Source: Arthrobacter sp. Edens01 (GTDB lineage Bacteria; Actinomycetota; Actinomycetes; Actinomycetales; Micrococcaceae). From it: a stretch of 64,000 nucleotides of DNA. Location: the NCBI RefSeq assembly GCF_001307035.1, contig NZ_LKIU01000003.1:694-64693 (forward strand), written 5' to 3'. Of this stretch, positions 18,807 through 31,500 are shown one piece after another. The position numbers and the translations under genes were made by a program. Every line of letters starts with the position of its first letter. Position 1 is the stretch's first letter. The notes under the pieces are model-generated. The model searched no databases, was not told the origin of the DNA, and saw only the letters and a list, made by a program, of their open reading frames with translations.

Positions 18807-18834
18807 CACATTCTTGAACATGTTCAAAAATGTG
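18807..18834. promoter_or_regulatory. Candidate TetR operator
   Basis: Core TTGAACATGTTCAA (18814-18827) is a perfect 14-bp palindrome, extended by CACATT and AATGTG to 28 bp with one non-complementary pair. It sits between the divergent tetR and yhhQ genes. Its position and symmetry fit autoregulation; binding is inferred. Confidence 0.65.
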
Positions 18835-18952
18835 GCGCAGGAAAAAACATGGCAGAATTGACGCTGGTCCTCTGGGCCGCCCGGGACAGCGGGCAAGTGC
18901 TAATACAGCCGGGCGTGAGCCCAGGCGAACCACTAACCGAAACGGGAAAACC

Positions 18953-22226
<3,274 letters not shown>

Positions 22227-22230
<4 letters not shown>

Positions 22231-23099
22231 AGGTCCAGGTTCAGCCCGCGCACCGCGCTCAGCTCGGTGCGGATGCGCCGCTGCAGCTCGGCGTCGGAAT
22301 AGGTTTGCGACCCGCCGTGCGCACGCAGGTAGAGAAGCGTGTCCAGGCGCAGGATCCGCCAGTCCCGCTCGCTGTGTTCGTCCCCTGCTTCGGCCGCCCG
22401 CTGGATTTCGCGGTCGTACAGGTTTGGTTCGTTGAGCTGGCGCTGCAGGAGCTCAGCCGAGAGCTTGGCTTTTAGCGGGTCCGATTCCGCGTGGTCTCCG
22501 GCACGGACAGCCTGTGCAAAGGCGGCTGAGGCTTCGCGGTCTCCGGTTTCATGCGTGATGTGTGCCGCGAGGGCGAGGGCACCCTGGATCCAGTTCCAAC
22601 GGCCGTAGTTTCCGTCGAAGCCCAGTCCGGTAATCAGGCTGCAGACGGCCAGCGCGTTCTCAGCGTCGCCCAGATCGACGTACAGCGTGTGCGCCAGGTC
22701 CCGCACGTCCTGCAGGTTGCTGCCGGCTTTGACGTTCAGGCCCCGGCCGAGCCGCGCGGACAGTTCCTTGACGGTGCGGTCCTCAGGGTGGGCGGCTTCG
22801 GCGGCGGCCAGGACGGCGGCGTAGGTTTCTTCCTCGGTGGGGACGCTGCGGACGGCTTCCGCGGCATTCTTCTCGGGTGCAGGAGCTGCGACGCGGACAG
22901 CCGAGCCGTAGGCGATGCGCAGGGTTTCCCCGTCTTTCAGGTCTGCGATCACCAGTGCGGGAGTGCCGAGGTCATCTTCCTCAACGCGGACCGCTGCCAG
23001 CGGTGCCAGGGTCAGCTCGTCCAGGACAATTTTCTGCCCTGGTACAAGCAGTTCGGCATTGACCCGGAAGGCATACTTATCCGGCACACTCATCGACAT
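22227..23099 (-). CDS. Conserved hypothetical protein (possibly DUF6707)
   Basis: A 290-aa soluble protein. The N-terminal 70 residues are beta-rich, a charged linker follows, and the rest is helical with TPR-like periodicity (VRDLAHTLYVDLGDAENALA, then GRWNWIQGALALAAHITHE). I recall a family of this type in Arthrobacter called DUF6707, but am not certain of the number. ATG 23099 has AAGGAA at good spacing, and a TATACT -10 lies upstream. No function can be proposed. Confidence 0.72.
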
Positions 23100-23130
23100 G
23101 GCTGTTCCTTAGCACTCGAAGCTCGGCCCC

Positions 23131-23136
23131 AGTATA
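23131..23136 (-). promoter_or_regulatory. Putative -10 element
   Basis: TATACT on the minus strand, 31 nt before the ATG at 23099 and inside an AT-rich patch (GTTTATATACT). Gives a short leader containing the ribosome binding site. Confidence 0.45.
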
Positions 23137-23153
23137 TAAACGTAGGGTAACGC

Positions 23154-23693
23154 CTACCGGCCCCACCCGGCGGAGGCGAGGGCCTGGCGCAGCAGGTCGC
23201 CGCGGCCGCCGGAGAACTCGGAGTAGATGGCAGGGCTCAGGGCTTCTTCAGGTGTCAGCCAAGACAGTTCAAGTGCGTCCTGGCGCGGATCGCACTCACC
23301 GGTAACGGGAATCAGGTAGGCCAGGGCGACGGCGTGCTGGCGCTCGTCAGTCAGGCCGGTCTGGGACGGCGACGGGAAGTACTCCGCGACGGCGAAGGGC
23401 GCCAGGCTGGGAGGCAGCTGCGGCAGGGCCATGGGGCCGAGGTCCTTCTCCAGGTGGCGCAGGAGCGCGGCGCGGATGGTCTCCCGGTACATCACCCGGC
23501 CGGAAACGAACGTCCGGACCATCTTGCCCTCGGGAGTTGCCTGCAGCAGCAGTCCCACCTCCGTGACGTACCCCAGCGGATCACACCGGACCGGGACGGC
23601 CTCCACGTATACCATGGGAAGCCGCTGCCGTGCTTCGTGCAGGTCTTCCTCCGAGAGCCAGCCTGGATACGGGTCAGGAGTGCGTACGTTCAT
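23154..23693 (-). CDS. NUDIX-like DUF4916 family protein
   Basis: A 179-aa cytoplasmic protein beginning with PDPYPGWLSEEDLHEARQR. It resembles the DUF4916 branch of the NUDIX fold: the beta strands around YVEAVPVRCDPLGYVTEVGL and the downstream ETIRAALLRHLEKDLGP helix occupy NUDIX-box positions, but the canonical REUXEE residues are not clearly kept. Catalysis is therefore uncertain. It is divergent from the YdeI-like gene. An AT-rich stretch with TAGAAC seven bases before the ATG is a weak -10. Confidence 0.78.
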   Translation of the reverse strand: MNVRTPDPYPGWLSEEDLHEARQRLPMVYVEAVPVRCDPLGYVTEVGLLLQATPEGKMVRTFVSGRVMYRETIRAALLRHLEKDLGPMALPQLPPSLAPFAVAEYFPSPSQTGLTDERQHAVALAYLIPVTGECDPRQDALELSWLTPEEALSPAIYSEFSGGRGDLLRQALASAGWGR

Positions 23694-23797
23694 AGCTAGT
23701 GTTCTACCCCAAAGGCGGCAGCCGAGTCATACGGCGCGCTCGGCTTCGGCCAAGGGCGGAACTTGCCCCGGACCTTTCAGGGCCACCCCGGCAAGCC

Positions 23798-23803
23798 TAC
23801 GAT
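23798..23803 (+). promoter_or_regulatory. Putative -10 hexamer of a leaderless transcript
   Basis: TACGAT, seven bases, then the ATG at 23811. Confidence 0.45.
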
Positions 23804-23810
23804 TGAGGCC

Positions 23811-24404
23811 ATGAAGACCGAGCTGCCGGAGCTTCTGCTCCCTGACGCAGCGGCCTGGCGGGCCTGGCTGGAAGAGCATCACCTGCTCTCTGCAGGTGTG
23901 TGGCTCGTCATCGGCAAACAGGGCGGAACTGCAACGGCGCTCACCCGGCAGTCAGCATTGGACGAGGCCCTGTGCTTTGGCTGGATCGACGGCCAGGCAG
24001 CCCGCCGGGACGAGGAAAGCTATCTGCAGCGTTATACCCGCCGCGGACCGCGCAGCATGTGGTCGCTGCGCAACGTGGGACACATCGGCAGGCTGGAAGC
24101 GGCCGGGAAACTTCATCCGGCGGGACGTGATGCGGTTGAATCGGCCAAGGCAGACGGCCGGTGGGACGCTGCCTACGCCGGTCCGGCCACGGCCGAAGTT
24201 CCGCAGGACCTGCTCGACGCGATCGCGGCCAATGAGAGTGCGCAGTCCATGTACGAGGTCCTCTCCTCCCAGAACCGCTTTGCCATGGCCTACCGGCTGG
24301 GGCAGCTCAAGACCCCCGCGGCCAGGGAACGCAACATAGCCCGCTTTGTAGACATGCTCAGCCGCCGCGAGACCTTTTATCCACAAAAGCGGTTCCCAGA
24401 CTAG
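23811..24404 (+). CDS. YdeI/OmpD-associated family protein
   Basis: A 197-aa soluble protein with the family segments AAWRAWLEEHH, LDEALCFGWIDGQA, YLQRYTRRGPRSMWSLRN and the C-terminal helical YdhG/DUF1801-like part ending SRRETFYPQK. Members are small cytosolic proteins of unknown biochemical role, in some bacteria linked to peptide resistance. The ATG at 23811 is used because the 16 upstream codons are not conserved-looking and a leaderless-type -10 precedes it. The next gene starts 9 nt after the stop. Confidence 0.85.
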   Translation: MKTELPELLLPDAAAWRAWLEEHHLLSAGVWLVIGKQGGTATALTRQSALDEALCFGWIDGQAARRDEESYLQRYTRRGPRSMWSLRNVGHIGRLEAAGKLHPAGRDAVESAKADGRWDAAYAGPATAEVPQDLLDAIAANESAQSMYEVLSSQNRFAMAYRLGQLKTPAARERNIARFVDMLSRRETFYPQKRFPD

Positions 24405-24413
24405 GAGTCCACC

Positions 24414-25292
24414 ATGTGCCGGCTTTTCGGAATGCATGCAGGTCCAAAACCCGTAACCGCAACGTTCTGGCTGCTCACCGCACCGGATAGCCTGGCCGAG
24501 CAGAGCCGCAGGATGGCAGACGGATTCGGGCTCGGGGTGTTCGATTCGGACGGGAAACCGGTGGTGGACAAGGCTCCCATGCCGGCCTACGAGGACCGTG
24601 CCTACGCCTCTGCCGCCCGCACCCTCAAAGGAACTACCTTCATTGCCCACGTGCGGTATGCCAGCACCGGGGAAGACACCCTGGTGAACACACATCCCTT
24701 CCTCCAGGACGGGCGGCTGCTCGCCCACAACGGTGTTGTAGAGGACCTGGACAAACTTGATGACCGGCTGCGGTCCCTGGAAGTGATGGACCTGGTCAAG
24801 GGGCAGACGGACAGTGAACGGGTCTTTGCCCTGATCACCGGGCTTGCCCGGCAAAACGGCGGGGACCTGGGGGAAGCGCTTACGGAAGCCATCACGTGGA
24901 TTGCGGAGAACCTGCGCCTCTACGCGGTGAACCTGGTGATCACCACTGACACGGAGCTGTGGGCCGTGCGGTATCCGGACACCCACCCGCTGTACGTCCT
25001 GCAGGAGAGCGCTGACGATCCGCACCGGGGCAAGCGCTCCGCCCGGATCAGTGTCAAGAGCGATGAAATGGAGCAGCTCCAGACCCCGGCGGTGATGGTG
25101 GCAACAGAACGGATGGATGAGAACCCGAACTGGCGGATGATGGACGCCGGCGAGATCCTCCGGGTGGACAAGGACCTGAATACGGAGCGGTTCTTCCCGC
25201 TTCCCCAGCATCCCCAGCATCTGCTCACCCTTGCGGACCTGGATCCCCACACGGCGGCGTCGCAGCACCCCCTGAAGGTGGCCGGCACCTAG
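24414..25292 (+). CDS. Class II glutamine amidotransferase (EgtC-like)
   Basis: A 292-aa Ntn hydrolase. Cys2 right after Met (MCRLFGM) is the nucleophile after processing. IAHVRYAS, VNTHPF and LLAHNGVVEDLDK are the conserved glutaminase-pocket segments. It resembles EgtC, which hydrolyses the gamma-glutamyl bond in ergothioneine synthesis, but no egtA/B/D genes are nearby, so a general gamma-glutamyl amidohydrolase is as far as one can go. AGGAG precedes the ATG, and it lies 9 nt after the YdeI-like gene, probably in one operon. Confidence 0.87.
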   Translation: MCRLFGMHAGPKPVTATFWLLTAPDSLAEQSRRMADGFGLGVFDSDGKPVVDKAPMPAYEDRAYASAARTLKGTTFIAHVRYASTGEDTLVNTHPFLQDGRLLAHNGVVEDLDKLDDRLRSLEVMDLVKGQTDSERVFALITGLARQNGGDLGEALTEAITWIAENLRLYAVNLVITTDTELWAVRYPDTHPLYVLQESADDPHRGKRSARISVKSDEMEQLQTPAVMVATERMDENPNWRMMDAGEILRVDKDLNTERFFPLPQHPQHLLTLADLDPHTAASQHPLKVAGT

Positions 25293-25302
25293 GGCCAGAC
25301 GG

Positions 25303-26439
25303 TCACGTGTCCTGCGGATCAGTCTCCAGCCTGGTCACCCGCAGGGCGGCCTCGAGCACCATCCAGGCCTGCAGCTGGGTTGAAAGCTCGACGCCGGTGC
25401 CCGGGGGATAGGTTTCGTCCGCCGTGCTGCGGGGATCAGAAGGGAAAACCGCCAGATTGTTCCGTTCCGCGCGCCCCTTCCAGAACCGGTCCGCCAGTTC
25501 CGTGACCAGGGCGCCGGCTGTTCGGCGGGAACCGGCGTCCAGGGTTGGGGCGGCAGCTGCCTCGGCAAGGTACCTGCACAGAATCCCGGTGAACAGCCCT
25601 CCGTCGCCGCTGCCGTGCGTACGGAGCAGGGGAGTGCCGCCGTCGTTATGCACCAGGTTCCGCGATACCGCCCGGACAAGGTCCGCCGCCCGGCCCAGGT
25701 TGGCGTTTCCGCCGAGTTCCAGCAGCGCTCCCAGAACTGGTCCCTGGTTGTACGTAAAGTGCGCCCGCTCCAGTGCCGGCGGAGCGTTTTCGGCGCCTTG
25801 CCGGACGCCGTCGTAATACAGCCCGGTACTGCGGTCCAGCAGTGTGGCGTTCAGCCAGTCCACGAGTTCCTGGGCCCGCTCGCGCTCGCCGGTGCGGGCG
25901 AAGTAGAGGGCCGCCGGGGACGTTGCGGGGGTGTTCTTGAAGTTGCGTGCCCGGTTCCAGTAGACGCCTCCGCCCAGGTCCTGGGTATGGCCTGATCGCA
26001 GGGCCCGTCCCAGGGCTTCGCGTGCCCGCTGGTGCCTGGGCTTGTTGCCGCGGGGCGGCCCAGGGAGGGTATCCAGGCGCAGCACCGCCAGCGCGAGCCA
26101 GGCCATGTCATCGAAATAGTGGTTGGTGTACCGGCCTGCGTTGCGGATCCGGATGGTGCGCACCACCTGTTCGGCCAGGGCCACGGGGTCTGCGCCGGCC
26201 ACCGGTGCCCGGCTGCGCAGGCCGGTGTCCACAAGAACATCCACATAGTGCGCCTGCCACCAGTAATGCCAGGGCCCGACGCCGCGGGGCAGCGGCTGGG
26301 GTGCGCGGACAGCGCCGAGATGGGTTCCCGGCAGACCCAGCAGCCTGCCGCCGAAAGCGGCCGTGATCGAATGGGCAGCGGTGTCGGCACGCTGTTCAGC
26401 AAGGCGGACGGTCTGTGCTGCGGGCATGCGACCCACCAT
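25303..26439 (-). CDS. Glycoside hydrolase family 76 protein
   Basis: A 378-aa protein with the (alpha/alpha)-barrel pattern of GH76 endo-alpha-1,6-mannanases. The catalytic Asp pair is visible in NHYFDDMAWLALA. PWHYWWQAHYVDVLVDTG and GVYWNRARNFKNTPAT are further family segments. No signal peptide is present, so unlike secreted mannanases it appears cytoplasmic and may act on imported oligosaccharides or serve another sugar. An ATG at 26427 is an alternative start. It is divergent from the SDR gene. Confidence 0.85.
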   Translation of the reverse strand: MVGRMPAAQTVRLAEQRADTAAHSITAAFGGRLLGLPGTHLGAVRAPQPLPRGVGPWHYWWQAHYVDVLVDTGLRSRAPVAGADPVALAEQVVRTIRIRNAGRYTNHYFDDMAWLALAVLRLDTLPGPPRGNKPRHQRAREALGRALRSGHTQDLGGGVYWNRARNFKNTPATSPAALYFARTGERERAQELVDWLNATLLDRSTGLYYDGVRQGAENAPPALERAHFTYNQGPVLGALLELGGNANLGRAADLVRAVSRNLVHNDGGTPLLRTHGSGDGGLFTGILCRYLAEAAAAPTLDAGSRRTAGALVTELADRFWKGRAERNNLAVFPSDPRSTADETYPPGTGVELSTQLQAWMVLEAALRVTRLETDPQDT

Positions 26440-26580
26440 AGACCCGACGAATGGGCAGCGTCACGGTCTGCGCCGGCTGAACTGCCTCCCGGGAGGATGC
26501 GGTGTGCTGCCAGTCACAGTAGGCTCGTGGGACCGCACGCGCACTTGCGCACTTTTTGATCCCTGACCCCAGGAGGACAC

Positions 26581-27357
26581 ATGCAGTTATCCGGTGCTTC
26601 GGCCATTGTCACGGGAGCAGCTTCCGGGCTGGGACGGGCCACGGCCCGCCGGCTCATCGATGCGGGAGCCGAAGTGGTGCTGGTAGACCTGCCGTCTTCC
26701 GGGGGCCTTGCCTACGCCGGGGAGCTGGGGGACTACGCACACTTCGTGCCCGGGGACGTGACGGATCCGGACCAGATGCAGGCCGCGGTGGAAGCCGCCA
26801 TGGCAGCGGCCCCGCTGAGGGTTGCCGTGAACTGCGCCGGAATCGGTACCCCCGGCAAGGTCCTGGGCCGCAACGGAGTGTTGCCGCTGGAGGATTTCAA
26901 CCGGGTTATCCAGGTGAACCTGGTCGGCACCTTCAACGTCACACGCCTGGCTGCGGCAGCCATGGCTGAGACCGACCCGGTCTCCGGCGACGGCGGTACG
27001 TCCGAGCGCGGGGTCATCATCAACACGGCGTCGGTGGCAGCGTTCGACGGACAGATCGGACAGCCGGCATATTCAGCGTCCAAGGGCGGTGTTGCAGCGA
27101 TGACGCTGCCGCTCGCCCGGGAACTTGCACGTCACCTGATCCGGGTGATGACGATTGCGCCCGGGATCTTCGAGACCCCGATGGTGGCCGGCCTGCCGCA
27201 GGACGCCCAGGACTCACTGGCCGCGCAGATTCCGCACCCGTCCCGCCTGGGCCGCCCGGACGAGTACGCCTCGCTGGTGGAGCACATCGTCTCCAACCCG
27301 ATGCTGAACGGCGAGACCATCCGGCTCGACGGGGCTATCCGGATGGGGCCGAAATAG
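26581..27357 (+). CDS. SDR-family 3-hydroxyacyl-CoA dehydrogenase
   Basis: A 258-aa Rossmann oxidoreductase. TGAASGLG binds NAD and Asp39-type residue (VLVDLP) favours NAD over NADP. NCAGIG and the catalytic Ser/Tyr/Lys set ([20 protein letters not shown] then KGG) are present. The close match to the HSD17B10/3-hydroxy-2-methylbutyryl-CoA dehydrogenase subgroup ([26 protein letters not shown]) suggests fatty or branched-chain acyl-CoA oxidation. AGGAGG ribosome binding site. The acyl-CoA dehydrogenase gene begins 3 nt after its stop. Confidence 0.92.
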   Translation: MQLSGASAIVTGAASGLGRATARRLIDAGAEVVLVDLPSSGGLAYAGELGDYAHFVPGDVTDPDQMQAAVEAAMAAAPLRVAVNCAGIGTPGKVLGRNGVLPLEDFNRVIQVNLVGTFNVTRLAAAAMAETDPVSGDGGTSERGVIINTASVAAFDGQIGQPAYSASKGGVAAMTLPLARELARHLIRVMTIAPGIFETPMVAGLPQDAQDSLAAQIPHPSRLGRPDEYASLVEHIVSNPMLNGETIRLDGAIRMGPK

Positions 27358-27360
27358 GGC

Positions 27361-28551
27361 GTGAGCATGCTTCCCGACGCCGACTTTTTCAGTTTCGAAC
27401 AACTGCTGAGCACTCAGGAGCGGGCCAAACTCACGGAGCTGAGGTCCTTCCTCTCCACCGAAGTCGCCCCCTATGCCGCCGCATGGTGGAATGAGGCCCG
27501 TTTCCCGGTGGAACTCCTGCCGGGGCTCGCGTCCCTGGGGCTGTCAACGCCGGTGCAGCGCGGCTACAGTCCGCTTTTTGCCGGTCTGGTCATTGCCGAA
27601 ATGACCCGCACGGATACTTCAATCGCCACGTTCTTTATGGTCCATCACGACCTCTTTGTCGAGGGACTGCACGCGTTCGGCTCCGAGGAACAGCAGGCGC
27701 GGCTGCTTGCCGATGCCCAGTCCCTGAAGATCACCGGAGCCTTCGCGCTGACAGAACCGGATCACGGTTCGGATGTTGCCGGCGGCATGGCCACCACGGC
27801 AGTGCGCGACGGCGACACCTGGGTCCTTAACGGAACCAAACGCTGGATTGGCAACGGGACGTTCTGTGACTGGATGCTGCTGTGGGCCAGGGAACCGGCC
27901 ACCGGCAAGGTCCGTGGATTCCTGCTGGATGCCTCCCTGCCGGGAATCAAGCGGACCCGGATCGAGAACAAGACTGCCCTGCGCACGGTGCAGAACGCTG
28001 ACATTGAGCTTACGGATGTACGGGTTTCCGAAGCCGACCGGCTGGCAGGCATCGACAGCTTCGAGGACACCAAGCACCTGCTCCGCGGCTCGCGGATCAT
28101 GGTGGGCTGGCAGGCAGTGGGCCAGCAGCTGGCGGCGTTCGACGTCGCCCGTGCCTACGCCGTCGAACGCCTGCAGTTCGGGCGGCCGCTGGCTTCCTTC
28201 CAGCTGGTGCAGGAACAGCTGGTCCGGATGCAGGGCAACACCGTGGCGTCCACAGCCATGCTGGCCCGCGTCAGCGAATTGGAGCAGGGGGGTTACGGGG
28301 CAGTGTCCGACGACGGATCGGCCCGCGGCGACATGGCCCGGGCCGCGCTGGCGAAGTCCTATGCCAGCCGGCTGATGCGCGAAACCGTGTCCCTTGGCCG
28401 CGGGCTCCTGGGCGGGAACGGGATTGTCACCGACTACGGCATGGCCAAGATCTTTGCGGATGCGGAGGCGATTTACACCTATGAAGGTTCGTATGAGATC
28501 AACGCGCTGATCGCCGGACGGGAAATTACCGGGGTTTCGGCGCTGCGCTGA
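27361..28551 (+). CDS. Acyl-CoA dehydrogenase family protein
   Basis: A 396-aa FAD enzyme that introduces a double bond into an acyl-CoA. FALTEPDHGSDVAGG is the FAD/substrate motif, NGTKRWIGNGTFCDW the second signature, and ERLQFGRPLASFQLVQ plus LLGGNGIVTDYGMAK follow the glutaryl-CoA dehydrogenase-like branch. The catalytic Glu lies in IYTYEGSYEIN. Start is GTG 27361 or ATG 27367. It forms an operon with the preceding SDR gene: together they could run the dehydrogenation and hydroxyacyl oxidation steps. No hydratase or thiolase is adjacent. Confidence 0.92.
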   Translation: MSMLPDADFFSFEQLLSTQERAKLTELRSFLSTEVAPYAAAWWNEARFPVELLPGLASLGLSTPVQRGYSPLFAGLVIAEMTRTDTSIATFFMVHHDLFVEGLHAFGSEEQQARLLADAQSLKITGAFALTEPDHGSDVAGGMATTAVRDGDTWVLNGTKRWIGNGTFCDWMLLWAREPATGKVRGFLLDASLPGIKRTRIENKTALRTVQNADIELTDVRVSEADRLAGIDSFEDTKHLLRGSRIMVGWQAVGQQLAAFDVARAYAVERLQFGRPLASFQLVQEQLVRMQGNTVASTAMLARVSELEQGGYGAVSDDGSARGDMARAALAKSYASRLMRETVSLGRGLLGGNGIVTDYGMAKIFADAEAIYTYEGSYEINALIAGREITGVSALR

Positions 28552-28578
28552 GGATCCGGGTGCGCGCAGCGCCGGCGG

Positions 28579-31500
28579 CTAAAGTTTCCACTCTTCGCTG
28601 TACTCAAACAGGTTCAGTCGCACCCCGACCTGGAAGATCGTGAGGCTCAGCAGGTCCCATCGCAGGAGCGTGAGCTTGGCCGAGCCGGTAAGGCCCAGCG
28701 CCAGGAAGATGCTGGCGTCTATCTCGGCTTCCGTCGGCGGAATGCCCTTCACGCCCAGTTTCGCGGCAAACCCCGCCTTGGCAGACAGGGAGATGTCAGG
28801 GCCCGCGAAGCTGTAGATCCTGCTCTGGTAGGACACCTGCGGTCCGGCTGCGACCTCGCCCTCCAGGGAGAAGGAGGTTTCGCCCAGTACCTGGCGGGGT
28901 TTGGGCAGCACATACGTTGTTGGAGTGTCCTCCTTGATGCGCTTCATGCCGTTAGCCGTGGTGTAGACGAAGCCAAACGTGTCCGCCCGTTCGATTCCGA
29001 TGGCGGGTATATCTGCCTCTGCCTTTAGCGTGCCGCTGAAGACCATGGCGAAATTTAGCCGGTTGGTGATCGCCACCGGTACCGGCCCGGCCATAAAGGT
29101 GGTAGTTGGAAGCGCAACTTCGGCGACCTTGAGATCAGCGTTCCACCGGCTTTCAACCTGAACCCAGGCCTGGATCGAGGCGGACGCTTTCAGCTTGGAC
29201 TTAAATTCAATTCGGAACTCCTCAATACTCACTCCCCGCGGGATGACCTTCCATTTGAATTGAAACTTGGTCTTCAGGACAAAAGCGAAGCCGAGGTTCA
29301 GTTCTCCGCCGCCGCGGATTGCAACGCCGCCCTCATCGCCGCGCTGCTTCTCAGACCAGGCCTCGAATTCCCAGGGTTCCAGTTTCTGACCCGCTGTCCT
29401 GATCTTCGGGACACCGTTCTCAACGACGAAGGCTACGCTGGCGTCAACCTTCGTTGTCCAGTCGGCGGAGAGGGAAGCACCGGGACCTCGCAGCGGACCG
29501 CCGCAGTCGCCGTCGCCCGTTGCGGGAGCGCCGGGAGCAATCCATGTACCGTCGTCGCCGATGTCCTCGCCCAGCGGTTCCTGTCCATCTGTGCCTGGCA
29601 GCCGGCACGCCGTCTTAAAGTCTGCGGGATCCGGCACATTGAATTCATCATTGCTGAGCTCAAGGTCGACGTCGTCCCCGCTCACGATCTCCGCATAGGT
29701 TCCTTCCGCGGGAACGTGGGGGTTCCCGTGTCCATCGACGATCTGGACGTCTGCCACCGGGATGTCCGGGCCGGAACCGCCGCTTTCCTGACCAATCGCG
29801 AAAGTACCCGTCACCACGTCCAGGGGGTCCTCCGCCTGGGCGATCAGATCCTCGGCGACAACGTCCTGGCCCTCGCCATAGCCTTCGGTCTCATCTATAT
29901 CCACCTGGAGGAAAAGCTCTTCCAGGGGAACTTCGACGGTGGAGACCTCCCAGGACCCTGCGACCAGGTCCATGGAGGACAAACGGCCCAGGAAGCCGGA
30001 AGGAGCCGTCGGCACGGGAGCGCTGACGATAATGTCTCCCGGTTCCAGATCCGGCCGCTGCATGAACCTCAGGTTGAATTCGTCCAGCACCTCAAATTCA
30101 AGCTCGGTGGTATCGAGGTGGAAGACCTCCGCCTCGGGCGAGACCACGGTGTCTCCCTCTTCTGCCACGTCGAGGGTCAGCCGGACGCGGTCCGAGGCGC
30201 GGGCAGTCCCGGGATCGGAACGGTCGAAGACAGTGGCAACGTAGTCGAAGTCTCCGTCCTCAGGTGCAAGCGAACGGAAGCTCCACAGGATCTCGTCACC
30301 GGCGGGGTTCAGTTCGGCCAAGCCGATAAACCCGACACTTGGCGAGCTGATGGCGATCCGGTCGACTGAATTTGCACCCGTGGATACTGTGCCTTCGAGC
30401 GTAAAGTAGCCCGTCTCGGTGAGGTCAAGGCTCTGGCGGTCGAGGGGTGAGGTGATCTCAATGGACGCCGGATCCGCGTTGTTGTAGGGGACGGGATTGC
30501 CCAGGAAACTACCCAGCGGCTGGAGCGTGAGAGTTGCCGAGCCCCGGCGAATCGAGACCTGGGATTCCCCGTTGGCCACCGGCACCAATGCGAGCTGCGG
30601 CTGGGCACCTGCCGTGGGGTCGACTGCTTCCCCGCGTGCCCGGCCATTTACCGGACCATCCCAGGCGAGCGTGGTGGTCTGGCCGCCGATGACGTTCCCT
30701 GCCTGGGTTAGGACAAGGGCATAAGCGGCATCATGATCATCAGCCAGCCGCACGGGACTGGGTTCTTCTCCGGCAGCTAGACGCTGGCGCACGGTGTGCC
30801 GCTGCTCGGTGTTCACGACGTAACTGCCGTGATGGTTGGCTTTTGCTGCGTCTTCTATTGCCTCGGATACCCAGCCGGTCACGGACGCGCGCAGTGTTCC
30901 TGTGTTGCCCGCCGTTTCCAGGGCTGCGGTGACGCCACCCTGGTCTTCAGCATCGACAACAGTGGAGACGACCGTACGGCCCGCGGGCAGGACGAGCCGC
31001 TGCCCGTCACCCAGTACCACCGTGTCTGCTGCGGCGAGCGTAACGTCCAGGACCACATGAACGCTTCGTGCCAGAACACTCGAGACGCCGCCGTCGCCGG
31101 TCAGGCCTATCCAGAGCGGTTCCTGGCTCAGGCCGTTTCCTGCCAGACCGGCAGCTGTATCTGCACGCAGCACAGGTTCCGGGAGGGCAAGGGTCGCACC
31201 TCCGGATGCCGGCGAGCCGTCGAAATAGGCCAAGGGCTCCACCCTGGCATCTGCCTCACCGTCTGCCCAGAGACTGACTTTGCCCTGGTTTAGCGGGAGC
31301 AGGACCGCCGTCGACACCGCAGTGCTGCCCCCCATGTGCAGCACTGCGGTGTCGGCGGCGGTGTAGGCAGTCAGGTCCGCAGCCGGCTCGAACACAGTCA
31401 GGCGGACCAAGGCGGCTGAATGGGACTCCGCCGCACTGCCAAGATAAACGGTTCCCGCCGGATCGGTGGGGAGCCGGTCTCCGCGTCCTACGGCACTGTC

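Noticed and set aside
18900-18952. Canonical preQ1 riboswitch before yhhQ
   Set aside because: The hairpin loop and the A-rich pseudoknot tail of known preQ1 classes are missing.
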